Source: Candidatus Symbiobacter sp. (lineage in GTDB: Bacteria > Pseudomonadota > Alphaproteobacteria > Elsterales > Elsteraceae). Taken from it: a stretch of DNA of 19,080 nucleotides. The notes beneath the pieces were generated by a model. That model was not told where the DNA came from, ran no database searches, and was given only the letters and a program-made list of their open reading frames with translations. Position numbers and translations under genes: made by a program. Shown piece after piece: positions 1 to 6,636 of the stretch. Location of the stretch: positions 1 through 19,080 of the forward strand of contig JASGCR010000006.1 of the NCBI GenBank assembly GCA_030054015.1. Direction: 5' to 3'. Each line of letters opens with the position of its first letter. Positions within the stretch are counted from its first letter, which is position 1.

Positions 1-82
1 TTTAGCAAAAAATTCAAGCTTTTCTATCCCCCCCTTCTAAAGAAGGGGGGGTAAATAAATTTTTGACTTGTTCGGACTATCC
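1..82. repeat. Type A palindromic element (C7/G7 hairpin), left copy
   Basis: A perfect hairpin of seven C, TTCT and its complement ending in seven G lies at 28-51. It is followed by TAAATAAATTTTT and then GACTTGTTCGGACTATCC (65-82), the inverted form of the terminal sequence seen at the other elements in this window. The right end abuts TTAA (83-86). The left terminal repeat is not recognisable, so the element is cut by the window edge or decayed. It lies just downstream of trpD and could help end trpD transcription, but no U-tract follows the hairpin on that strand. Confidence 0.75.
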
Positions 83-97
83 TTAAAGAATCATTTG

Positions 98-1249
98 TCA
101 ATCCCAAAGCCACGCATTCGCATACTCCCGTGGGGCATTCGCGGAATCTGCCAAAGAATGGGAGGGTACCCGCCGGGCCTTGAGTTGATGGCTAAAATCA
201 ACCAATTCTTCACATTTTTGCCAGGCTTTGCCCGCGGCGAGGATGGATTTAGCCAATGTGAATCCCGCCGCGAAATCATCCACAGCCCCCGCGACCAGCA
301 AAGCCGCCGCCGCATTTAAGGTCACCGCCACGCGGGCGGGATGGGCTTTGCCTTGGAGCAAATGCCGCAAGGCGAGGGCATTCTCGGCGGGTTTCCCGCC
401 CATAATCGCGTCTGGTGCGGTTTCGCTCGAGCCAAAATCGGCCGGGGACAGCACCAAATCATGAATTTCCCCGTCTTTTAGCTGCGACGCATAGGTCACC
501 CCACTGGGCGAGATTTCGTCCAAACCAATTTCAGCCGACACCACCAAGGCTTGTTGCGAGCCAAATTCGCGCAAAGTCTCGGCCATTAAACGGGTGCGCG
601 AGGGGTGATACACCCCCACCAATTGCGCCGTAACGCCCGACGGGTTGGTGAGCGGCCCCAAAATATTAAAAATGGTACGAATCGCCAATTTGCGCCGCAA
701 ATCCGCAACCGCACGGGTGGCGGGGTGAAAAGTCGGGGCAAATAAAAACCCGATGCCACAATGTTCGATCATCGCCGCCACTTCGGGCGGGGTGTGATCA
801 AGGCCTAAACCCAATTCCATCATGACATCGGCACTGCCGCATTGCGACGAGACCGAGCGGTTATAATGTTTCGCCACCGTCACGCCATGCGCCGCCGCAA
901 CAAAGGCCGCCGCCGTCGAAAGATTAATCGACCCCGCCCCATCGCCGCCCGTACCCACGACATCCAATTGCGGCGGGGTGGCAAGGGGCAGGCGCACCGC
1001 ATGGTCACGCATCGCCCGCGCCGCGCCGTAAACCTCATCCACCGCCTCGCCTTTGATGCGAAGGCCGGTGAGCAACGCCGCCATGTGAACTTCGGTCACT
1101 TCGCCCTGGATCAGCCCATGCAAGGCACGCCCCATTTCGTCGCGCGATAAATCTTCGCGGCGGCAAATTTTTTCCAATAAATGCGGCATCGACAAATTAA
1201 TCGACAAATTGCTTGCCGGGTTGGCGGGCGGACTATGTGGCGGACTCAT
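98..1249 (-). CDS. trpD: Anthranilate phosphoribosyltransferase TrpD
   Basis: Transfers the phosphoribosyl group of PRPP to anthranilate, the second committed step of tryptophan synthesis, in the cytoplasm. The PRPP-binding signature GTGGDGAGS lies near residue 100, followed by NLSTAAAFVAAAHGV, KHYNRSVSS and CGSAD. The metal-binding GLDEISP lies about residues 242-248. The family usually has HGN where this protein has HYN. At 383 residues it is longer than the usual 330-350. The first 20 residues and roughly the last 25 (after QLKARR) do not look like conserved TrpD. The chosen start at 1249 has GGGA about nine bases upstream. An alternative ATG at 1189 would begin MPHLLEKI, nearer the usual N-terminus, but has no ribosome site. 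No trpG, trpC or other trp gene lies in the window. Confidence 0.93.
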   Translation of the reverse strand: MSPPHSPPANPASNLSINLSMPHLLEKICRREDLSRDEMGRALHGLIQGEVTEVHMAALLTGLRIKGEAVDEVYGAARAMRDHAVRLPLATPPQLDVVGTGGDGAGSINLSTAAAFVAAAHGVTVAKHYNRSVSSQCGSADVMMELGLGLDHTPPEVAAMIEHCGIGFLFAPTFHPATRAVADLRRKLAIRTIFNILGPLTNPSGVTAQLVGVYHPSRTRLMAETLREFGSQQALVVSAEIGLDEISPSGVTYASQLKDGEIHDLVLSPADFGSSETAPDAIMGGKPAENALALRHLLQGKAHPARVAVTLNAAAALLVAGAVDDFAAGFTLAKSILAAGKAWQKCEELVDFSHQLKARRVPSHSLADSANAPREYANAWLWD

Positions 1250-1271
1250 TATTTGATCCCAAAATTTTATC

Positions 1272-1347
1272 CCAAATCTGGTTCTGGATTTTAACCCAAT
1301 TCTGTCTTTGGTGCCAAATCTGGCTTTGGACTTACCCCAATTCTGTC
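1272..1347. repeat. Two imperfect 34-35 base direct repeats in the trpD leader
   Basis: Copies lie at 1272-1306 and 1314-1347. Both start CCAAATCTGG and end CCCAATTCTGTC, with about 28 of 35 positions shared. They sit 20-100 bases upstream of the trpD start, so they would be in its leader or promoter. The function is unknown. Confidence 0.6.
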
Positions 1348-1373
1348 ATTGGCGGTTTTGGACACCGCCAATG
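1347..1373. promoter_or_regulatory. Perfect 9-bp hairpin upstream of trpD
   Basis: CATTGGCGG (1347-1355) and CCGCCAATG (1365-1373) form a perfect stem with a nine-base loop. It directly follows the second direct repeat. No U-tract follows on either strand, so it is not an obvious terminator. It could be an operator or leader structure. Confidence 0.35.
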
Positions 1374-1453
1374 GCTCGTTCATACCACAAAAATGTTTTT
1401 TTGCGCAAAATTCTCGTAAGGGTTTTACCGTCGCCGCGCCCGCAAAGTAAACG

Positions 1454-1482
1454 TTGAAAATTGCGGTTAAATATACTAGGTT
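1454..1482 (+). promoter_or_regulatory. Weak candidate promoter for the BI-1 gene
   Basis: TTGAAA at 1454-1459 is followed 17 bases later by TAGGTT at 1477-1482, a poor -10 match. TATACT (1472) and TATAAG (1482) are better -10 sequences but at unfavourable spacing. The position 50-80 bases upstream of the start is reasonable. Confidence 0.25.
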
Positions 1483-1531
1483 ATAAGAGTGGCAAAGAGA
1501 TAGCCACGAATCAATGAATGGAGAGATTCTT

Positions 1532-2260
1532 ATGGCAAATGGTTGGCAAAGACCCATCTATGGTCAAACAATTGACACTGCCGCGTATGATGCGGGCCTG
1601 CGTCAATATATGGTCAATATCTATCGCATGATGGCGGGTGGATTGGCCCTGACTGGCGTGGTGGCTTGGTTCCTGGCGCACCAAGTCGAGCAAAATCCCG
1701 ATTTGATGGCGGCCCTTTATGGTACGCCGATGAAATGGGTGATTATGTTCGCTCCGTTGGTGTTCGTGTTTATTTTTGCGGCGCGGATTGGCGTCATGTC
1801 CTTGTCGGCAGCCCAGACCACTTTTTGGGTTTATGCCGGATTGATGGGCTTGTCGCTGGCATCGATTTTCCTGGTTTACACCGGTCAAAGCGTCGCCCGC
1901 GTGTTCTTTATCGCCGCCGCCACTTTTGGTGCGACCAGCCTGTATGGTTACACCACCAAAACAAGTTTGGCACGTTTCGGCAGTTTCTTGATGATGGGCG
2001 TGATTGGCATCATCATCGCCAGCGTGGTCAATATCTTCGTCGGCTCGTCGGCGTTGCAATTCGCCATTTCGGTCATTGGCGTGTTGGTGTTTACTGGCCT
2101 TACCGCCTATGACACCCAACGTTTGAAAGAAGTCTATGACGGCTCCATGGGCGAGCAAAACTTGGGCAAATTGGCGGTGATGGGGGCCTTAACCCTGTAC
2201 CTCGATTTCATCAATATGTTCTTGATGATGTTGCAATTGTTCGGCGACCGCCGCAGTTAA
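1532..2260 (+). CDS. Bax inhibitor-1/YccA family inner-membrane protein
   Basis: A 242-residue polytopic membrane protein of the Bax inhibitor-1 (UPF0005) family. About seven hydrophobic segments run from residue 28 to the end. The family signature region near the C-terminus is visible as FTGLTAYDTQRLKEVYD, with paired acidic residues placed as in the pH-sensitive calcium-leak members. Bacterial homologues such as YccA interact with the FtsH protease, while others act as cation leak channels; which applies here cannot be read from sequence. An in-frame ATG at 1514 exists, but GGAGAG at 1520-1525 sits six bases before the ATG at 1532 and decides the start (MANGWQRP). The stop overlaps an AAGGA that can serve the next gene. 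Confidence 0.9.
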   Translation: MANGWQRPIYGQTIDTAAYDAGLRQYMVNIYRMMAGGLALTGVVAWFLAHQVEQNPDLMAALYGTPMKWVIMFAPLVFVFIFAARIGVMSLSAAQTTFWVYAGLMGLSLASIFLVYTGQSVARVFFIAAATFGATSLYGYTTKTSLARFGSFLMMGVIGIIIASVVNIFVGSSALQFAISVIGVLVFTGLTAYDTQRLKEVYDGSMGEQNLGKLAVMGALTLYLDFINMFLMMLQLFGDRRS

Positions 2261-2272
2261 GGACATGCGCCG

Positions 2273-2662
2273 GTGAGGATCAATCTGACGCGGCGCATGA
2301 TGTTGGTGACGGGCAGGGGAATCCGATCTGGATTCCCCTGTTTGTTTGTTGTGATCGGGCTTTGCCTGGTTTTTGTCGCAGCCAGTTATGCCCCTCCCAC
2401 TTATGCTGGTGCCGATTTTTTGGGAACGCCAGAGACCCGCGCCAAAAATGTCCCCGGCAATTACCATAAATGCCAAAATAAAGAAGTCGCCAATTTCGTT
2501 GGTCAAAATAAAGCAAAAGTCTTGGCGCAGGTCAAAACCATGAATTTCCGCACCTTGCGGGTGTTGGATGGCACCGCACCGGTCAATTACGAATTCGTCC
2601 CGGATCGTTTGACTTTGGTTATCTCTCAAAACGGGGTGGTGACGCGGTCCTTTTGCCGCTAG
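2273..2662 (+). CDS. Secreted I78-family peptidase inhibitor-like protein
   Basis: A 129-residue protein with an N-terminal basic stretch, a hydrophobic core (about residues 22-38) and small residues ending PPTYAG, so a Sec signal peptide is likely. The mature part has the layout of the I78 inhibitor family: an early cysteine (KCQNK), then VGQ, FRTLRVL, YEFVPDRLTLVI and a terminal VVTRSFCR. The two cysteines probably form a disulfide. Family members are small periplasmic inhibitors of serine peptidases; the target here is unknown. The GTG start has AAGGA (2258-2262) ten bases upstream, overlapping the stop of the preceding gene, which suggests co-transcription. GTG at 2351 or TTG at 2342 would start after the internal hairpin, but would remove the basic part of the signal peptide. 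Confidence 0.75.
   Translation: MRINLTRRMMLVTGRGIRSGFPCLFVVIGLCLVFVAASYAPPTYAGADFLGTPETRAKNVPGNYHKCQNKEVANFVGQNKAKVLAQVKTMNFRTLRVLDGTAPVNYEFVPDRLTLVISQNGVVTRSFCR
2314..2344 (+). terminator. Strong hairpin with T-rich tail inside the I78 signal-peptide region
   Basis: CAGGGGAATCC (2314-2324) and GGATTCCCCTG (2330-2340) form a perfect 11-bp stem with loop GATCT. TTTGTTTGTTG follows at once. This is the form of an intrinsic terminator for the BI-1 gene, yet it lies within the first 25 codons of the next gene. Confidence 0.6.
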
Positions 2663-2680
2663 CGGCACCGACGGGGTAAA

Positions 2681-2798
2681 AATCTAGCAATTTCAGGATG
2701 TTACTGGATTGATTCGCGGCTTCCTGGTTCGCCGATCGCTCGCAGCTAAAGGCCGCGCTCGCAAATGCGCGGCTCTTTTGGCAAGTTTGAGACATTCC
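2681..2798. repeat. Type B palindromic element, left-truncated copy
   Basis: This copy starts in the B loop (AATCTAGCAATTTCAGG) 18 bases after the I78 stop and lacks the left arm. CTGGATT (2704) begins a long right arm to GCAAATGC (2768). It ends GAGACATTCC (2789-2798), a shortened terminal repeat, next to TTAA. The arm matches the reverse complement of the left arm of the copy at 8904-9110 in about 58 of 65 positions. Confidence 0.75.
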
Positions 2799-2802
2799 TT
2801 AA

Positions 2803-2823
2803 GCAAGGTTCTGAGTAAGTCCC
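2803..2823. repeat. Isolated terminal-repeat fragment
   Basis: GCAAGGTTCTGAGTAAGTCC is a variant of the shared element end and follows TTAA (2799-2802). No A, B or C core follows it, so it looks like the remnant of an adjacent element. Confidence 0.5.
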
Positions 2824-2890
2824 AAAAGCGACATCCCTGCGCCCTCCCCCGCTTAATTGATTAGGGTATGAGAGGCGAAAGATGTCGCCT
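2824..2890 (-). terminator. Candidate terminator structure downstream of pnp
   Basis: Read on the pnp strand, GCGACATC (2888-2881) can pair with GATGTCGC (2835-2828), followed by TTTT. A small alternative hairpin, AGGCGA/TCGCCT (2873-2890), overlaps it. The T-tract is short and the long loop is imperfectly paired, so the call is tentative. Confidence 0.3.
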
Positions 2891-2922
2891 GGTTTATGTG
2901 ATGGAAAAATTCTTTTTTGCGA

Positions 2923-5028
2923 TTACGCCGTGATTTCCAATCCGGTTGCCTGGTCCACCGTTTTCATCGACAATTTGATCTTGCCGCGTTCGTCGAAACC
3001 GACCAATTTCACCTTGACGGTATCGCCGACATTGACGACATCGGTGACTTTGCCGACGCGGTTTTTGGACAATTCGCTGATATGCACCAGCCCGTCTTTG
3101 CTGCCCAGGAAATTGACAAAAGCCCCAAAATCCATGGTTTTCACGACTTTGCCGGTATAGATCACGCCCATTTCTGGCTCGGCGACAATGCCGCGAATCC
3201 AATTAAGGGCGGCATCGCTGGCGGCGGCATCGCTGGCGGCGACTTTGATGGTGCCATCGTCTTCGATGTCGATTTTGGCCCCGGTGGTTTCGGTGATTTC
3301 GCGGATGACTTTGCCGCCCGACCCGATCACATCGCGGATTTTTTCTTTGGGAATGTTGATGACGGTAATCCGTGGCGCGGTGCCAGCCACATCGCCGCGG
3401 GCGCCGGTCAAAGCCTTGGCCATTTCACCCAAAATATGCACCCGCCCCTGTTTGGCCTGGGCCAAAGCGGTGTGCATAATGTCCTCGGTGATCGAGGTGA
3501 TTTTAATGTCCATTTGCAAGGCGGTGATGCCATTAACGGTACCGGCGACTTTGAAATCCATATCGCCCAAATGGTCTTCATCGCCCAAAATATCCGACAA
3601 CACCGCGATGCCTGTGTCTTCTTTGATCAAGCCCATGGCAATGCCGGCAATTGGACGCGCCAAAGGCACCCCCGCATCCATCATCGCCAAAGATGTGCCG
3701 CACACCGTCGCCATCGAGGATGAGCCATTCGATTCGGTGATTTCCGAGACAATGCGAAGGGTATAGGGGAATTTATCTTTGCCAGGCAGCAAAGGATGCA
3801 CCGCCCGCCAGGCCAATTTGCCATGCCCAATTTCGCGGCGGCCAGGCGATCCCATGCGACCCGTCTCCCCCACCGAATAAGGCGGGAAATTGTAATGCAG
3901 CATGAAATTTTCGCGGTAATCGCCATCCAAAGCATCGATCATTTGTTCATCCTGGCCGGTGCCGAGGGTGGCAACAACCAACGCCTGGGTCTCGCCACGG
4001 GTGAACAGAGCCGAGCCATGGGTGCGTGGCAAAATTCCAACATCGCATTGAATCGGGCGTATATCGGACAGGCCGCGCCCATCAATGCGTTGTTTGGTCG
4101 CCAATAAACCGCCGCGAACGATTTTTTCTTCCAAGCGTTTAAATTCTTCGATGATGACGGCTTCAGGCAATTCTGCCGCGGTCAATTCAGTTAATGCCCG
4201 TTCTTTAACCGCGGAAATTTTGTCGTGGCGCAGGGTTTTTTGCGATTCGCCATAGGCGGCTTTTAAGTCATCGCTGACCATGGCGGCGAGTTTGCTGCGC
4301 ACACTGGCCTGTTCGGGCGGCGGCACCGGGGCCGGCCAGGCCGCTTTGCCACATTGGCGGGCGAGGTCGCTTATGGCGGAGATGACTTCTTGATAGGCCT
4401 TTTGACCGAAAGTGACCGCCCCCAACATAATGTCTTCGGATAATTCCTGGGCTTCGGATTCGACCATGAGTACGCCCTGGTCGGTGCCGGCCACCACCAA
4501 TTCCAATTGCGAATCGGCCAAGTCCTGGCCGGTGGGGTTCAAGAGATATTGCCCGTTTTTATAGCCAACCCGTGCGGCCCCAATCGGCCCCAAAAAGGGA
4601 AGCCCCGAAATCGCCAAAGCCGCCGAGGTACCCAGCAGGGCGACAATATCGGGGTCATTTTCCAAATCATGGCTTAATAAGGTGCAAACCACTTGGGTTT
4701 CGTTGCGGAATCCTTCGACGAATAAGGGGCGGATGGGGCGGTCAATTAAACGCGAGACCAGGGTTTCCTTTTCGGTGGGGCGGCCTTCGCGTTTGAAAAA
4801 TCCGCCCGGAATTTTACCGGCGGCAAAATATTTTTCTTGGTAATTGACGGTCAGGGGGAAGAAATCGATGCCTGGCTTCATCGTTTTGGCGGCCACCACG
4901 GTGCATAACACTGTCGTTTCGCCCAAACTGGCTAACACCGCGCCATCGGCTTGACGGGCCATGCGGCCGGTCTCGAATCTTAAACTGCGTCCTCCCCAGG
5001 TCAGTTTCTTCTCGGTAATATTAAACAT
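2923..5028 (-). CDS. pnp: Polyribonucleotide nucleotidyltransferase (PNPase)
   Basis: A phosphorolytic 3'-5' exoribonuclease that acts as a cytoplasmic trimer in mRNA decay, often with the RNase E degradosome. The 701 residues cover the full layout: two RNase PH-like domains, the catalytic-region signature SDILGDEDHLGDMDF, a KH domain with IGSGGKVIREI near residue 565, and a C-terminal S1 domain starting near residue 619 (GKVVKTMDFGAFV). An open extension to 5076 exists, but MFNITEKKLTWGG at 5028 is the family N-terminus and has AGGAAA about seven bases upstream. It follows rpsO by 113 bases, with a strong hairpin between them, as in other proteobacterial rpsO-pnp pairs. No truncation is seen. 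Confidence 0.97.
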   Translation of the reverse strand: MFNITEKKLTWGGRSLRFETGRMARQADGAVLASLGETTVLCTVVAAKTMKPGIDFFPLTVNYQEKYFAAGKIPGGFFKREGRPTEKETLVSRLIDRPIRPLFVEGFRNETQVVCTLLSHDLENDPDIVALLGTSAALAISGLPFLGPIGAARVGYKNGQYLLNPTGQDLADSQLELVVAGTDQGVLMVESEAQELSEDIMLGAVTFGQKAYQEVISAISDLARQCGKAAWPAPVPPPEQASVRSKLAAMVSDDLKAAYGESQKTLRHDKISAVKERALTELTAAELPEAVIIEEFKRLEEKIVRGGLLATKQRIDGRGLSDIRPIQCDVGILPRTHGSALFTRGETQALVVATLGTGQDEQMIDALDGDYRENFMLHYNFPPYSVGETGRMGSPGRREIGHGKLAWRAVHPLLPGKDKFPYTLRIVSEITESNGSSSMATVCGTSLAMMDAGVPLARPIAGIAMGLIKEDTGIAVLSDILGDEDHLGDMDFKVAGTVNGITALQMDIKITSITEDIMHTALAQAKQGRVHILGEMAKALTGARGDVAGTAPRITVINIPKEKIRDVIGSGGKVIREITETTGAKIDIEDDGTIKVAASDAAASDAALNWIRGIVAEPEMGVIYTGKVVKTMDFGAFVNFLGSKDGLVHISELSKNRVGKVTDVVNVGDTVKVKLVGFDERGKIKLSMKTVDQATGLEITA

Positions 5029-5085
5029 TATTTTTCCTATCGTGCATTTTTGCGAGGTTTTCGTGAGTGGTGCCAATGATTAAGC

Positions 5086-5120
5086 GGCCAAAGCCTGGCA
5101 AATTCTGCCAAGCTTTGGCC
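5086..5120 (-). promoter_or_regulatory. Long stem-loop in the rpsO-pnp intercistronic region
   Basis: GGCCAAAGC (5086-5094) pairs with GCTTTGGCC (5112-5120), and the stem continues inward with TGGCA/TGCCA across one mismatch to a five-base loop. No U-tract follows on the coding strand. In E. coli a stem-loop at this place in the pnp leader is cut by RNase III and is the basis of PNPase autoregulation. A similar role here is inferred from position and shape. Confidence 0.6.
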
Positions 5121-5141
5121 AATGCGGGGTATAAAGATCGC

Positions 5142-5411
5142 TTAGCGGCGTAAGCCCAGTCGAGAGATCAAACTTTCATAGCGTTTGACATTTTTGGCTT
5201 TGAGGTAATCGAGCAAACGTCGCCGTTGCCCCACCATCACCAACAAACCGCGCCGCGAATGAAAATCTTTTTTGTGAAAGGCCAAATGATCGGTCAGGTT
5301 GCGAATCCGTTCAGATAAAATGGCGACCTGGACTTCGGGCGAGCCTGTATCGTCGCCTTTGGTGGCATATTCTTTGATGAGCGCCTCTTTGCGCTCTGGG
5401 GTAATCGACAT
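5142..5411 (-). CDS. rpsO: 30S ribosomal protein S15
   Basis: Binds the central domain of 16S rRNA early in assembly of the 30S platform. The 89-residue length is exactly that of the family. The sequence shows MSITPERK at the start, the conserved GDTGSPEVQ-like loop (DDTGSPEVQVA), the HKKDFHSRRGLL rRNA-contact segment and the terminal LISRLGLRR. The reading frame is open further upstream (including MKKPFYVKEKP), but AAGGAA about seven bases before the ATG at 5411 fixes the start. It lies between truB (103-base gap) and pnp and is very probably in one transcript with both. S15 represses its own translation in several bacteria. I could not identify a specific leader fold here. Confidence 0.97.
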   Translation of the reverse strand: MSITPERKEALIKEYATKGDDTGSPEVQVAILSERIRNLTDHLAFHKKDFHSRRGLLVMVGQRRRLLDYLKAKNVKRYESLISRLGLRR

Positions 5412-5514
5412 CGGTTTTTCCTTAACATAAAAGGGTTTTTTCATAGAGATGGTAACAAAATTCGCACCCACCAAATCGCCAAACCACACGGAACAACCAG
5501 GTGAATTGGCTAAA

Positions 5515-6507
5515 TTATGTCGGCACAATCCTTGGCATAAACACGCGGCGGGGGGAGAAATTATTTCCTTCCCACCTTCCCAAGGCAACCAGGTCGCCAC
5601 CATAATAGGCCAAAACGGCGTCATGACCGTTTTGTCGGGCCGTTTCGGTATTTATTCCAATCGAACCATCGCTTGAGTTCGGGCCTAACCTTGCGGCATC
5701 AATCGTCACCGTGCGGCCAAAAGCCAGAAAATCTGCCTCGGCTGCCGTCACTTCAATTACCAAGATGTCGTCCAGTAATGAGGTTAAAGGCAAGATAAAA
5801 GACAAATCGCGGGCAGTATGACCGATTGAAAAAATCTTTTCCAGTGAAATCGCATTTTCGATCTTGCATCTGCCAACGGCGGTGCGGCGTAAATCGCCGA
5901 CATGACCAAACGTGCCGAGTTTAAGCGCCAGATCGCGGGCAATGGATCGCACATACACCCCCTTGCCGCAATCCAGGGTAAAACTTGATTTTTCAGGCCT
6001 GTGGTGGATAAGTTTCAGATTATGCACCGTCACCGCGCGAGGTTGGTGCAGTTTGGTCTCCCCGGCGCGGGCGCGGGCATAGGCGGGTTTGCCCTGGATT
6101 TTAAGGGCGGAAAAATCGGGGGGGATTTGCATGATGTCGCCGATAAATTGGGGGATGGCCTGTGCGATGTCGGCTTCGGTCGGGCGGTGGTCGGATTGCG
6201 CGATAACCTCGCCCTCGGCATCATCGGTGGTGGTTTGCGCCCCCCATAGGATCGAGAAATCATAGGATTTATGGCTGGCGACGACATAATCGACCAATTT
6301 GGTCGCGTGGTTTAGGGCTATCGGCAACACCCCGCTCGCCAACGGATCAAGCGTCCCGCAATGGCCGGCTTTGTCGGCATTTAGGTGTTTTTTCACCTTG
6401 TTCGTCGCCGTGTGCGACGACATGCCCAGCGGTTTGTCGAGAATGATCCAGCCACTGGCGGGGTTGCCAGCAAGGGTTTTATCCATCATATTATTGACCG
6501 TACTCAT
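5515..6507 (-). CDS. truB: tRNA pseudouridine(55) synthase TruB
   Basis: Makes pseudouridine 55 in the T-loop of tRNAs. The 330-residue protein has the N-terminal GWIILDKPLGMSSH motif and the catalytic motif GHCGTLDPLASGVLP, with the nucleophile at Asp54. KSYDFSILWG, GVYVRSIARDLA and a C-terminal domain ending PRRVFMPRIVPT follow. The start ATG at 6507 has a weak TGGA upstream. It is the first gene of the leftward truB-rpsO-pnp cluster as far as the window shows. In many alphaproteobacteria infB and rbfA precede it; here a divergent restriction-modification gene does, so truB needs its own promoter within the 129-base gap. Confidence 0.96.
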   Translation of the reverse strand: MSTVNNMMDKTLAGNPASGWIILDKPLGMSSHTATNKVKKHLNADKAGHCGTLDPLASGVLPIALNHATKLVDYVVASHKSYDFSILWGAQTTTDDAEGEVIAQSDHRPTEADIAQAIPQFIGDIMQIPPDFSALKIQGKPAYARARAGETKLHQPRAVTVHNLKLIHHRPEKSSFTLDCGKGVYVRSIARDLALKLGTFGHVGDLRRTAVGRCKIENAISLEKIFSIGHTARDLSFILPLTSLLDDILVIEVTAAEADFLAFGRTVTIDAARLGPNSSDGSIGINTETARQNGHDAVLAYYGGDLVALGRWEGNNFSPRRVFMPRIVPT

Positions 6508-6570
6508 TTTGATTCCATTATTTGTTATCGCTCAAAAATTTGGACGATATGTCGTTTGACCGTTTCAATG

Positions 6571-6576
6571 TATAAT
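6571..6576 (+). promoter_or_regulatory. TATAAT -10-like site before the restriction-modification gene
   Basis: A perfect TATAAT lies 61 bases upstream of the ATG at 6637. The best -35-like sequences (TTGACC near 6556, TTGGAC near 6540) are at poor spacing, so the promoter is uncertain. The gap 6508-6636 must also hold the truB promoter. Confidence 0.3.
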
Positions 6577-6636
6577 TTAACATTAGCGAATGACATTGAG
6601 ATTCAAAAATGGTAGGAAAAAAGAAACTGGAGTTTT

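Larger units (their letters stand above)
1250..1531. other. Divergent intergenic region between trpD and the BI-1 gene
   Basis: This 282-base gap holds no gene I can support. Next to trpD it has two imperfect direct repeats and a hairpin, and next to the rightward gene it has a weak promoter candidate. It should carry the start signals for both genes. I see no copy of the A, B or C elements here. Confidence 0.6.

Noticed and set aside
28..51. C7/G7 hairpin as a dedicated trpD terminator
   Set aside because: The same hairpin recurs as a mobile repeat at 18787-18990 and 19052-19075 and no U-tract follows it on the trpD strand; a secondary role is possible but not shown.
1511..2158. Open frame of 215 codons antisense to the BI-1 gene
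   Set aside because: His/Gln/Arg-rich composition is typical of the complement of a membrane-protein gene; no start signal or motif.
2654..2665. Palindrome GCCGCTAGCGGC over the I78 stop codon
   Set aside because: It has no loop and no T-tract, so it cannot be called a terminator, and short GC palindromes are expected by chance.
2917..3723. Long open frame (268 codons) on the plus strand inside pnp
   Set aside because: It is antisense to the well-conserved pnp gene, is rich in Gly/Asp/His as expected from a mirrored frame, and has no recognisable domain or ribosome site.
5029..5076. Extended N-terminus of PNPase from an upstream ATG
   Set aside because: The added 16 residues are not part of the family and the ATG at 5028 has a good ribosome site.
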